Positions 44,030 through 52,080 of a stretch of 64,000 bases of DNA are shown here, piece after piece (the first letter of the stretch is position 1; every line of letters begins with the position of its first letter). Location: the NCBI RefSeq assembly GCF_017427765.1, contig NZ_JAFRSC010000006.1, positions 1-64,000 of the forward strand. Reading direction: 5' to 3'. Under the pieces are notes generated by a model that was not told the DNA's origin, ran no database searches, and saw only the letters and a list, made by a program, of their open reading frames with translations. The position numbers and the translations under genes were made by a program. Source of the DNA: Methanobrevibacter sp. (lineage in GTDB: Archaea > Methanobacteriota > Methanobacteria > Methanobacteriales > Methanobacteriaceae).

Positions 44030-44773
44030 ATGATTAAAAAATTTGAAATAAAATCACATGACGGGCCTGGAAGAATCGGAAAAATAGATGGAGAAATTAC
44101 TCCCAAAATATTTTATAGAAAAGATTTAAAAATAGCTCCGAATGAAGGATCTGCATATAATATTGACCGTGAAATTGCAGAATTTAATGTTAAAGAAACA
44201 TTAAGACTTGCAGAAGAAAACGTTGATTCATGTGATGTTGCAGTTATTCAAGGATCAAAATATATTGATTTAAGAATAGACTGTTTAAAACAATTAGAAG
44301 AAATCGGATACAATGGATTTATAATAGCTAATGGAGATGCATTATTAACCAACTCAAGAGATTTGGTTGAAATGATTGTATCCCTTAAAAAAGAAGCTAA
44401 AAAAAGCAGTTATTTTATTTTCCCATTTTCAGAATTATCTTTTATGCCAATTTTAACATATATGGGAATTGATGGATTTTTAGCTGACTCTGCAAATTAT
44501 TATAGTCATTTGAATGTTTTACAAACACCAACAAAATCATATGATTTGAATACCTATCCTATTTATGAAAATATTACTCAGGAAGAACTGGAGAAAAAAA
44601 ATATCGAAAATATGGAATTCGTAATTAAAGAAATCCGCGCACATATGAAAAATAGGTCTTTGAGAAATCTTGTTGAAGAACGTTCTGGAACAACTCCGCA
44701 AAATATCTCAACTTTAAAAATACTCGATAGAACATCTATGGAATATCTGCTTGAGTTTACCCAGTTATACTGA
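44030..44773 (+). CDS. tRNA-guanine transglycosylase-like protein, similar to the N-terminal domain of archaeosine synthase ArcS
   Basis: A 247-residue protein that starts FEIKSHDGPGRIGKIDGEITPKIFY, as do ArcS (TgtA2) proteins, and contains TGT-fold pieces (SCDVAVIQGSKYIDLRIDCLKQLEEIGYNGFIIANGD, MPILTYMGIDGFLADSANYY). The catalytic ArcS core with its PCxxKPY motif and the PUA domain are absent, so this is a stand-alone TGT-like domain. It may work with a separately encoded ArcS core, or bind tRNA. Convergent with the next gene (17-base overlap). Confidence 0.7.
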   Translation: MIKKFEIKSHDGPGRIGKIDGEITPKIFYRKDLKIAPNEGSAYNIDREIAEFNVKETLRLAEENVDSCDVAVIQGSKYIDLRIDCLKQLEEIGYNGFIIANGDALLTNSRDLVEMIVSLKKEAKKSSYFIFPFSELSFMPILTYMGIDGFLADSANYYSHLNVLQTPTKSYDLNTYPIYENITQEELEKKNIENMEFVIKEIRAHMKNRSLRNLVEERSGTTPQNISTLKILDRTSMEYLLEFTQLY

Positions 44774-45179
44774 ATGAATCAATCATGTTTTTGAACTCAC
44801 GTTCTGATTCACCTGAGACATCTAATGTTCTGAGTTCAAAAATATAGATATCACCATACTCAATAAAAACATAAGTATGAATATCAAAATTGATTTCAGG
44901 AGTATCCATGTTCGCATGAAGTTTAATTGCATCTTTTGAAGCAATCCGGACAAAATCCGAAGAAATTATAACCCCGCCATCATCTGAAATTGCATCTTCC
45001 ATAAAAATTTTATAATCATCCAGATTGGTTTGTGTAGGAAACATCACAGCATTAATCAAGTTATCCTGACCTTTGGATAATGTTGCAATGCAGTCAGGAT
45101 TGGAGAGAATATCTGCCTTTTCCACTTCCCATGAACTAGGATATTCGAAAGTGACTCTACCGGTATTGAATGTTTTCAT
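44757..45179 (-). CDS. PsbP-related protein
   Basis: A 140-residue protein with the PsbP-like alpha/beta pattern: FEYPSSWEVEKAD near the N-terminus, DDYKIFMEDAIS in the middle and a final FKNMIDSFSITG helix. Such domains are common in methanogens, often on secreted proteins; here there is no signal peptide, so it is cytoplasmic. The role is unknown. It follows the coiled-coil gene by three bases and must be co-translated with it. Confidence 0.7.
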   Translation of the reverse strand: MKTFNTGRVTFEYPSSWEVEKADILSNPDCIATLSKGQDNLINAVMFPTQTNLDDYKIFMEDAISDDGGVIISSDFVRIASKDAIKLHANMDTPEINFDIHTYVFIEYGDIYIFELRTLDVSGESEREFKNMIDSFSITG

Positions 45180-45182
45180 GAA

Positions 45183-46097
45183 CTAATCCTCTCTTTTTGA
45201 TGAAACATCAATAGTTTCAGGTTCTTCTTCAATGGTGTCAATGTATTTGGAAAATGGTTCCGGAAGCTTTGGCATAACTTCTTTTAAAATTTCAGCAGCA
45301 TCAAGTTCTAATGCATGACCTGAAAGCAATTGTTCAACATCAAAGTCAAATTCAAATGGTTTAAGCAAATCCTCGGTAGGTACTCTTAAATTAATTTTCT
45401 TTTTGTTGAGAATCATTTTAAGAGTGCTGGTGTTTCTAATCTGCTCGTTCATATCCTCAACAGTGGTTTTTATATCATATGCTATAGCTTTGTTTTTCTC
45501 ATTAACCTCATGTTTAGATTTTTCAATAGACCTTTCTAAACCTTCGGCAAGTTCAACATTTCTTCTGTTAATATTGTCTCTTGCTTCATCAATAACAACA
45601 TTTATTGCATTTAAAATGGATTTGTTGAGTTCAACATTATAAGCTAGAATCATTCTGTTTTTATAATCAAGTTCTTTAAAAATAGCTACTCTTTCATCAT
45701 CAATTTTTGTAATTTTTTTGTTTAACTCATGAATTTCGTCTTTAGCTTTCAACAGTTCCTCTTTATCTGAAAGCTGTTCTTTAAGTGAGCCAACATCATC
45801 AAAAAATGAGCCTTTAAGTGTTTGTATTTGATCTTTCAGTGTTGCAATTTCATTATCCTTTTCTTGAATGATCTGGTCGAATTCATTGAGTTTTTCTTGT
45901 GAAAACTGATTATTAATAAGATTTTCATATTCCCCTTGTGCCAATACTTTAACCAGTTCGTTATCTTCAAAAGGATCTTCTTTTTTAAGACTAACCTGTT
46001 TTTGTTGAGATTCCTTTTCAACAGCATTACCGTCTTTGTCTTTACTAGTATACTTTTTAGTATAAACTCGAACAGTTCTAAATTCATCACTTTCCAT
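45183..46097 (-). CDS. Coiled-coil protein of unknown function
   Basis: A 304-residue, highly charged protein. The first 60 residues are polar, a long heptad-type coiled coil follows (about 65-215, for example KDNEIATLKDQIQTLKGSF and DEIHELNKKITKIDDERVAI), and a short globular end has a proline-rich segment (EVMPKLPEPFSKYIDTIEEEPE). No transmembrane segment or ATPase motif is seen. I start at ATG 46097 after GGTGTTAATA. Co-transcribed with the PsbP-like gene; a structural or scaffolding role is possible but not shown. Confidence 0.7.
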   Translation of the reverse strand: MESDEFRTVRVYTKKYTSKDKDGNAVEKESQQKQVSLKKEDPFEDNELVKVLAQGEYENLINNQFSQEKLNEFDQIIQEKDNEIATLKDQIQTLKGSFFDDVGSLKEQLSDKEELLKAKDEIHELNKKITKIDDERVAIFKELDYKNRMILAYNVELNKSILNAINVVIDEARDNINRRNVELAEGLERSIEKSKHEVNEKNKAIAYDIKTTVEDMNEQIRNTSTLKMILNKKKINLRVPTEDLLKPFEFDFDVEQLLSGHALELDAAEILKEVMPKLPEPFSKYIDTIEEEPETIDVSSKRED

Positions 46098-46182
46098 TAT
46101 TAACACCACTCTATATTAATAAATAAGTCATGTTTATTTAAATAGTTAATGATGAAAAAAAGAAAAAAAGAGAAAAAAAGTT

Positions 46183-46338
46183 TTACTTATTCTCCTTTTC
46201 AATCCACAATAACATTGCCTCCTCAATAGCTTTTGAATACCAACCTGTTTTAAAAAGCATTTTATTTGAGGCTAATTTGCGAAAATCCAAGTCAATATCA
46301 TTATTGATACTAATTGTAACACGCTTGTTTTTAGACAT
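46183..46338 (-). CDS. Small ribbon-helix-helix protein (51 residues)
   Basis: A 51-residue ORF, below usual length cut-offs. MSKNKRVTISINNDIDLDFR gives the short N-terminal strand (RVTISIN) of ribbon-helix-helix DNA-binding proteins. Two helices follow (DLDFRKLASNKMLFKTG and WYSKAIEEAMLLWIEKE). The pattern fits the Arc/CopG fold. There is no clear ribosome binding site, and the message may be leaderless. It has no partner toxin gene next to it, so a lone regulator is more likely than an antitoxin. Confidence 0.7.
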   Translation of the reverse strand: MSKNKRVTISINNDIDLDFRKLASNKMLFKTGWYSKAIEEAMLLWIEKENK

Positions 46339-46513
46339 AGAAATAGATTGTATAAACTAGTTAATAAAAGTTTTAGTAGTTTTTTAGGTCATTTTAAGAT
46401 GAAAAAATGAATATTAATGTGAATCAATAATTTTAGGATTTGATTATTTAAAAAAATTAAATGAAAAACAGAGAATAATAGTGCTGGAGAACCAGCACCA
46501 GATAAAATAAGAG

Positions 46514-46972
46514 TTAAAATCTATTTCTTCTGTTAATTATTGCAGATCCACCTAGAATAGCGCCAATTGCAAGAAAACCTAAAATTGGATTGCCAGTAGC
46601 TAACATTGAATGATATGTGGTTGCATTGGATGAAGCATTTCCAGTTTCATTGAAATTTACATTACTGTTGGCGCTTTGAGATACTGAATTTGTAGCTATT
46701 GAATCATTAACGGTATTATTAGAAGATGATGTATTTTCAACAGGTTCACCTGCAGCATGTTCCATGTGAGTATAGTTATGTTCAGATATTGAAGTATCAG
46801 TAAGTCTGTCATTGGCTCCACCATAATGACTTCCTGTCAAAGAACTTATGTTTTCATATTTGTTTCCAACCGCCCCATCATGATTTCCTGCATCTGCTGC
46901 ACAAACCACACCTGCAGATGCAATCACACAAAATATTGCAAGTAATGTTAATAATTTTTTAGAGATATCCAT
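46514..46972 (-). CDS. Secreted, C-terminally anchored surface protein
   Basis: A 152-residue protein with a signal peptide (MDISKKLLTLLAIFCVIASAGVVCA), a central Ser/Asn/Thr-rich region with many possible N-glycosylation sites (for example NTSSSNNTVND), and a C-terminal hydrophobic helix ending in a basic tail (GFLAIGAILGGSAIINRRNRF). This resembles surface proteins held by a C-terminal anchor or sorting signal. No catalytic domain is present. The ATG at 46972 follows GGTGATT. Its cell-surface role is inferred from the layout. Confidence 0.75.
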   Translation of the reverse strand: MDISKKLLTLLAIFCVIASAGVVCAADAGNHDGAVGNKYENISSLTGSHYGGANDRLTDTSISEHNYTHMEHAAGEPVENTSSSNNTVNDSIATNSVSQSANSNVNFNETGNASSNATTYHSMLATGNPILGFLAIGAILGGSAIINRRNRF

Positions 46973-47198
46973 AATAATCACCATAATATTGAATATATTT
47001 ATTTTTCAAGAGAAACAAACTCTCTTTCACAAGTAATTATATGAATAAAGCCACATATAAAGCTTTTCGAATGTAAGTGCTCACTTACATCTTAAAAATA
47101 TAAAAAAATAAATTTAAAAGGTTAAAATAAAAAAATATGCGTTTTAAATTAAAATAAATAAAAAAAAGTTGATTACATTTAAAAAAAATGAAAAATGA

Positions 47199-47744
47199 TT
47201 ATTCAACCATTTCCCATTCATTATATCCTAAATGTTTATATTTATGGCCATCAGGCCCTTCATGAACTTCGCCGGTGTAAATTATTCTTCCTTCCTGAGC
47301 GCTGTAAAATGCTCCCGGATCCACATCATCTGAAGTTGAAGTCTGTTCTGAAACAACCTCTTTGACAACCTCTATTTCCTGAGTTGTTGTATTTTCAGTG
47401 AAATTGTCGTTTCCCTCAAAGGTACACTCAACAGTATAATTTCCAGCTTCCTCCACATCAACTTCTACTTCTGCAACACCTTTTTTGTCAGTGACTGCAA
47501 CTTTGTGGTCTTCAGTTCCGTTTTCATCTTTGATTGTAACGTTTACAGTCTCATTATCTATAGGTGTTCCATTTACATCTGTAAGTTCAACATTAATTGA
47601 TTCACCTTGAGAAATTGTATCATTGCTTTTTATGGTTAAGTTTGCTTTTTCCTTACCATAACCCGGCATTACTAAAGCCAAACCAATTACAAGAACTGCA
47701 ATAATCACAATCAATGCAACTACAATAATTTTATTTCTATCCAT
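47199..47744 (-). CDS. Membrane-anchored protein with one Ig-like domain
   Basis: A 181-residue protein with an N-terminal membrane anchor (IIVVALIVIIAVLVIGLALVM) and one Ig-like domain with the pattern ISQGESINVELTDVNGTP and VTDKKGVAEVEVDVEEAGNYTVECTFEG, like the repeats of the large protein at 31181-34078. The last 50 residues, ending GEVHEGPDGHKYKHLGYNEWEMVE, are conserved-looking but unassigned. It faces the outside of the cell by topology. GGGGTGATTTA precedes the start. Confidence 0.75.
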   Translation of the reverse strand: MDRNKIIVVALIVIIAVLVIGLALVMPGYGKEKANLTIKSNDTISQGESINVELTDVNGTPIDNETVNVTIKDENGTEDHKVAVTDKKGVAEVEVDVEEAGNYTVECTFEGNDNFTENTTTQEIEVVKEVVSEQTSTSDDVDPGAFYSAQEGRIIYTGEVHEGPDGHKYKHLGYNEWEMVE

Positions 47745-47929
47745 TAAATCACCCCATATTAATTATTTGATTAAAATTGATATGTCAAAACACTTTGAAA
47801 ATTTAGCGTATAGATATTTAGGATTAGACTATCAAATAAACAATCGCATAAAACAATTGTTTTAAAATTTCATCAAGTACTATATTGTCTTAACTGATAT
47901 TTAAAAATAATTTGAATCAAATGAAAACA

Positions 47930-47942
47930 TTTATATAATATT
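47930..47942 (+). promoter_or_regulatory. TATA box of small RNA A
   Basis: TTTATATAATATT lies 29 bases before the conserved ACGATGTGAA that begins the RNA. The same 13 bases occur at 48212-48224 in front of the second copy, with the same 29-base spacing. Identical promoters on both copies are good evidence for transcription on the plus strand. Confidence 0.65.
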
Positions 47943-47958
47943 AAAATATAAGTATTAT

Positions 47959-48090
47959 ACGATGTGAATTGAATTTCATATTTGTACATGACACAATTCA
48001 ACCATTTTATAATCTCCAAAATGATTAGAATATGTTTCATTTCGGAAGTAGTACTTCAATATCTACTTCCAAACTCCCCCCCCTTTTTTT
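47959..48090 (+). ncRNA. Small RNA A, first of a tandem paralogous pair
   Basis: A predicted RNA of about 132 bases. It begins ACGATGTGAA, which folds with TTTCATAT into a 5' hairpin. The middle is CATTTT-ATAATCTCC-AAAATG (about 48004-48023), a perfect six-base-pair hairpin exposing AUAAUCUCC. The 3' end is the hairpin GGAAGTAG/CTACTTCC (48044-48051, 48063-48070), then C-rich bases and a run of seven T. No ORF fits. Copy B at 48241-48365 keeps all these elements, with changes mainly in loops and spacers. I know of no named family. Confidence 0.7.
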
Positions 48091-48211
48091 GAAATTAATT
48101 AAAAGAAACCAACTATTTTTTTATAAAAATATTAATTACATATTTAAATTCCTTATTTAAAAGAAGACAATTATAAATGTTTTATTAAATTAAGAAAATT
48201 AAATAATAAGA

Positions 48212-48224
48212 TTTATATAATATT
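48212..48224 (+). promoter_or_regulatory. TATA box of small RNA B
   Basis: TTTATATAATATT followed by AAAAT, identical to the element at 47930-47942 and placed 29 bases before the matching RNA start. Confidence 0.65.
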
Positions 48225-48240
48225 AAAATAAAATTAATAA

Positions 48241-48365
48241 ACGATGTGAAGTAAATTTCATATCTATATATGAACATCAGTCAACCATTTTATAATCTCC
48301 AAAATGTTTAGAATATGTTCTTTAAGGGAAGTAGACCAATCTACTTCCGCACTCCCCCTTTTTTT
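48241..48365 (+). ncRNA. Small RNA B, second of the tandem pair
   Basis: A predicted RNA of about 125 bases, collinear with RNA A. The 26 bases from TCAACC to AAAATG (about 48281-48305) are identical in both. The 3' hairpin keeps the stem GGAAGTAG/CTACTTCC (48327-48334, 48341-48348) while its loop shrinks from 11 to 6 bases, and the ending ACTCCCCC-TTTTTTT is kept. Conserved stems with variable loops are what is expected of a functional RNA. It ends six bases before the convergent dphB gene. Confidence 0.7.
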
Positions 48366-48370
48366 AAAAA

Positions 48371-49162
48371 CTAAACATCATCAAGAATACTTGGGTCAGC
48401 TCCGGCAATTTCAACCAAATACTCTGCTTCAACAATGTGCAATTTTGACGGAATAATAATGCAATGGAGAGGACCTCCAAAATCGAAATCTAATAACTCT
48501 TTAATTTTACCCGCTTTAACACAAACATTTTTAGAACCCACTCGAGCAATACCCATAGCCAGGCTGTCTTCAGTGACCAAACCTTCACGATTAAGGTCAT
48601 TTTCAATACTCATAAGATACTCCAGACCTTGATTAACAGTCATGTAACGGTCTTTGTGAGCCTGAATATCCAGTAAAACTAAAGTATGCAAATCCATTTT
48701 TAGATTTTCTTCAATTGCCTCATAGGGAGATTTCGGATAAAAATTATAGTCAGGAAACGGAATTGTAGTAACTTTTCCAAATTTGTATCCCTGAAGGCCT
48801 GAGATAGCTGGTGCTGAAGACAATATTGATGAACCGTGAATAACTTCATAATATATTCCTTTTTTAGAACACTGAACCAAAAAATCACTGTGGGTGGTTG
48901 CAATTAAAGGATCACCACCAGTGATTAATGCAACATCTGCAGTTTTAGCCTCATTAATGAATTTGTGTTCTTCTTCAACTTCACCCCTAACCAAAACTTC
49001 AATTTTTTGACCTACAAGTTCCTCAATAGCTTCAAAACTTGAACCAAATAATCTTGATGTAAAAAATTCGGCATAAATTTTATCAACATTTCTTAAACAT
49101 TCCAAACCTTTCAAAGATATATCCTTTTCATCAAATAATCCTAAACCCACTAAATAAAACAT
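48371..49162 (-). CDS. dphB: Diphthine synthase
   Basis: A SAM-dependent methyltransferase of the tetrapyrrole-methylase fold (263 residues) that methylates the modified histidine of elongation factor 2 during diphthamide synthesis. The start MFYLVGLGLFDEKDISLKGLE, the GGDPLIATTHSDF motif (about 85-97) and HGSSILSSAPAISGLQGYKFGK are characteristic. It is divergent from trm5 with only 36 bases between the two starts; both genes act in translation. Confidence 0.95.
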   Translation of the reverse strand: MFYLVGLGLFDEKDISLKGLECLRNVDKIYAEFFTSRLFGSSFEAIEELVGQKIEVLVRGEVEEEHKFINEAKTADVALITGGDPLIATTHSDFLVQCSKKGIYYEVIHGSSILSSAPAISGLQGYKFGKVTTIPFPDYNFYPKSPYEAIEENLKMDLHTLVLLDIQAHKDRYMTVNQGLEYLMSIENDLNREGLVTEDSLAMGIARVGSKNVCVKAGKIKELLDFDFGGPLHCIIIPSKLHIVEAEYLVEIAGADPSILDDV

Positions 49163-49198
49163 AATACATTATATAATAATTTAAACATAATAAATTTT
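49163..49198. promoter_or_regulatory. Compact divergent promoter of dphB and trm5
   Basis: Only 36 A/T-rich bases separate the two start codons. TTATATAAT (49167-49175) lies about 25 bases before the trm5 ATG, so that message should be leaderless. On the other strand AAATTTATTATG lies at a similar distance before dphB. No ribosome binding site is present for either gene. Confidence 0.5.
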
Positions 49199-50200
49199 AT
49201 GAAATGTGTTAAAGTTCCATTAAAGCAACTAAATGATGCACGTATAAAATTAATGGAAGCCGGAAAAATGAATATGGAATATAAAATAAAAGCAGAAAAT
49301 GAATTCGGTTATATTCCAGTTAATGAAGATGTTGAAGGCTATGAAATTGTCTGTATGAAATTAGAGCCAATGAAAAAAGTGCCCCATAGCTTTGCTGAGA
49401 TTTTAGAAGATGAACTGACTTCTGAAGAAATTGAAACATTAAGAACATCTTTCGACACCATTGGAGATATAATAATCCTAGAAATTCCGGACAATTTAGA
49501 AGATAAGAAATTTAAAATAGGTGAAGCCGCACTTAAGTTTACCAAAAGAAAATCAGTTTATATGAAAAAAAGTGCAGTTAAAGGAACAACAAGAGTTCGT
49601 GATTTGGAATTTCTAGCCGGCACAGACGATTCCGTTACCATACACAAAGAACATGGCGCCAGACTAAAATTAGATGTTAGAAACATGTATTTTTCACCAA
49701 GACTTGCAACTGAAAGAAAACGTGTAATGGAAAACGTTAGCGATGGTGAAAAAATATTAGACATGTTTTGTGGAATCGGACCGTTTCCTATTGTTATTGC
49801 AAGAAATAAAAATGTTGATATTGTTGCTGTTGACATCAATGAGGAAGCTATCAAATACTTAAATGAAAATATCAGACTTAACAAGCTTCAAGGTTGCATC
49901 AAACCATATGTTGGTGATATTGCAGAGGTCAGCAAGGAGTTTAACACTAAATTTGACCGGATTATTATGAACTTGCCCGGCCTTGCCTATACTTTCCTTG
50001 ACCTTGCAGTGGATTTAATTGAAGATGGTGGAATAATAAATTATTATGAGTTTTCTGATTCATATGAACAGGGAATTAAACGCCTAGAAGCCGCATGTTT
50101 GAAGAAAAATAAAAAAGTGGAAATCATAAATACCCGAAAAGTCAAATCAACAAGTCCCGGAGAATGGCACGTGGCAATTGATGGAAAAGTAACCGGATAG
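49199..50200 (+). CDS. trm5: tRNA (guanine(37)-N1)-methyltransferase Trm5
   Basis: A 333-residue Trm5, which makes m1G37 next to the anticodon and prevents frameshifting. The N-terminal domain (about 1-165) includes KGTTRVRDLEFLAG and TIHKEHGARLKLDVRNMYFSPRL; the methyltransferase domain has ILDMFCGIGPFPIVIA (motif I, about 194), VAVDINEEAI and the NLPG motif (IMNLPGLAY). In archaea the same family also includes Taw2/Taw22, so the precise subtype is less sure. Probably leaderless. Confidence 0.9.
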   Translation: MKCVKVPLKQLNDARIKLMEAGKMNMEYKIKAENEFGYIPVNEDVEGYEIVCMKLEPMKKVPHSFAEILEDELTSEEIETLRTSFDTIGDIIILEIPDNLEDKKFKIGEAALKFTKRKSVYMKKSAVKGTTRVRDLEFLAGTDDSVTIHKEHGARLKLDVRNMYFSPRLATERKRVMENVSDGEKILDMFCGIGPFPIVIARNKNVDIVAVDINEEAIKYLNENIRLNKLQGCIKPYVGDIAEVSKEFNTKFDRIIMNLPGLAYTFLDLAVDLIEDGGIINYYEFSDSYEQGIKRLEAACLKKNKKVEIINTRKVKSTSPGEWHVAIDGKVTG

Positions 50201-50207
50201 ATTGAAT

Positions 50208-50879
50208 ATGGATTTCAAATTATTTTCTCAAGCATTGAAAAAGTTTATTGTTGGTCTAATCATTATCGCAGCATTATTGTTTATCCCGGCAGGAACCCTA
50301 GATTATCCTAACGGATGGTTATTTATAGGATTGCTTTTCATTCCAATGTTCATAGTCGGATTAATTTTAATGATTACAGATCAGGATTTACTAAAAAAAA
50401 GATTAAATGCTAAAGAAAACGAATCCACACAAAAATTAGTTCTTCTGCTTAGTGGATTGATGTTTATATCATCATTTATATTAGCAGGTTTAAATTTCAG
50501 ATTTAGCTGGATTAAATTACCCGAAACAATTGTAATGATTGCATCAATACTATTTTTACTGGGATACGTAATGTACATGGAAGTTTTACGTGAAAATAAG
50601 TATTTAGCCCGGACAGTTGAAGTGGATGCAAATCAAAAAGTAATTGATAGCGGACTATATGGAATAGTAAGACATCCCATGTATACATCAACCATTTTAT
50701 TGTTTTTGACAATGCCTCTGATTTTAGGTTCCATTTATTCATTCATAATTTGTTTGATTTATCCTATTATAATCGCAATCCGGATAGGAAATGAAGAAAA
50801 GGTATTGGAAAATGAATTGGATGGATATGTCCAATATAAACAAAAAGTGAAATACAGAATACTTCCATTCTTATGGTAA
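50208..50879 (+). CDS. Isoprenylcysteine methyltransferase-family membrane protein
   Basis: A 223-residue membrane protein with about five hydrophobic segments and the signature VIDSGLYGIVRHPMYTSTILLF (about 150-170), followed by RIGNEEKVLENELDGYVQYKQKVKYRILPF. This is the conserved SAM-binding C-terminal part of the ICMT/PEMT family. Whether it methylates a lipid or protein here is unknown. I use the ATG at 50208. It begins a few bases after the trm5 stop and its end overlaps the MFS gene region, so the three may be co-transcribed. Confidence 0.75.
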   Translation: MDFKLFSQALKKFIVGLIIIAALLFIPAGTLDYPNGWLFIGLLFIPMFIVGLILMITDQDLLKKRLNAKENESTQKLVLLLSGLMFISSFILAGLNFRFSWIKLPETIVMIASILFLLGYVMYMEVLRENKYLARTVEVDANQKVIDSGLYGIVRHPMYTSTILLFLTMPLILGSIYSFIICLIYPIIIAIRIGNEEKVLENELDGYVQYKQKVKYRILPFLW

Positions 50880-50893
50880 ACTTAATGATTATT

Positions 50894-52054
50894 ATGAAAA
50901 CAAACTCTAAAATACTCCTTTATGTTTTAATGTTATCGACACTTGCAATCAATACGCCATTAAGCATTGTCGGGATAATTTCTCAAATATCCGAGTATTT
51001 CAATACAACAATTGCAATTTCTGGACTGTATGTGAGTTCATTTACATTTACAATAGCGATATGTGGCCTGTTTATTCCAATATTATTTTCAAAATTTGAA
51101 AGAAAGAAAACATTTGTCTTTATATTATCGGTTTTTGCAATATCCAATTTTATAATTATTTTTACAAAAACATTTTATATTGCATTCATTTTCAGAATCA
51201 TGTCTGCAATAACATATCCTGCATTTATTTCAATTGCTCTGACCGTATGCGAAGATATAGCCCCCGAAGGTGAAAAACAGGATTATATTACTCGGATTTT
51301 ACTTGGAATTTCAGTTGGAAGTATTATTGGACTTCCAATTACAACATGGTTAGGTACTACATGGGGTTATCAAATTGCAATGAGCTGGATTTTTGCAATA
51401 ACAATTGTTTCATTAATTCTTATAATTTTATTTATGCCAAAACTTGAAGGAAAATCCAAAAATTATGAAATGCCATTGCACAGAATAATTACAAAAGAAT
51501 TCATTCTGGCATCAGTAGCAATAGTAATGATGCCGATTGGCGCAAGCATTGTTTATAATTATATGCCTTACTTTTTACAAACCGTAACTCATATCCACAC
51601 ATACAGATTAGGAATTTTACTGTTTGTTTATGGACTGATATCCATTTGCGGAACTTGGCTGGGTGGAAAATTAATAACACGAAACGACAAAATGACATTG
51701 ATTATATTTCAGCTAGTCTGCATGTCCGTTTTTGTGGCATTGTATCTTTCGGCAGATTATTTGATTCCCACAATAATCTTCTTTTTAATATTTGGAATTT
51801 TGGATGGCATGGGATATAACTTAATACAATATATTGAAACATCAGTAATTCCAAATAGCCCTGAACTTGCAAATGGAGTGTTTTTAAGCATATTGAATGG
51901 TGGAATAGCTATTGGAATAGCTATTGGTGGATTTTTAGTTAATGATTTTGGTGTTATGTCAATATTTACTATCGGAACACTATTTTTAATTTTTGCTTTT
52001 GTTTTGCTTGTTTATGCAATCTATTTCTTGAAAATCAATTTAAAATATTCATAA
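50894..52054 (+). CDS. Major facilitator superfamily transporter
   Basis: A 386-residue, twelve-helix MFS protein of the drug/sugar-efflux type (AraJ/Bcr-like). Visible marks are GLYVSSFTFTIAICGLFIPILFSKFERKK (helix 2 to loop 2-3 motif A, partly degenerate) and GILLFVYGLISICGTWLGGKLITR in the second half. The substrate is unknown. ATG 50894 follows AATGATTATT; an earlier in-frame ATG at 50873 overlaps the upstream gene and cannot be excluded. Confidence 0.8.
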   Translation: MKTNSKILLYVLMLSTLAINTPLSIVGIISQISEYFNTTIAISGLYVSSFTFTIAICGLFIPILFSKFERKKTFVFILSVFAISNFIIIFTKTFYIAFIFRIMSAITYPAFISIALTVCEDIAPEGEKQDYITRILLGISVGSIIGLPITTWLGTTWGYQIAMSWIFAITIVSLILIILFMPKLEGKSKNYEMPLHRIITKEFILASVAIVMMPIGASIVYNYMPYFLQTVTHIHTYRLGILLFVYGLISICGTWLGGKLITRNDKMTLIIFQLVCMSVFVALYLSADYLIPTIIFFLIFGILDGMGYNLIQYIETSVIPNSPELANGVFLSILNGGIAIGIAIGGFLVNDFGVMSIFTIGTLFLIFAFVLLVYAIYFLKINLKYS

Positions 52055-52080
52055 GATTAAAAAAAGAATAGGATTATTGC

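Noticed and set aside
48069..48090. Long C-tract plus T-tract as an assembly artefact or phase-variable tract
   Set aside because: The second copy has the same C-tract and T-run arrangement at 48351-48365, and it lies outside any protein gene, so it is best read as the small RNA terminator.
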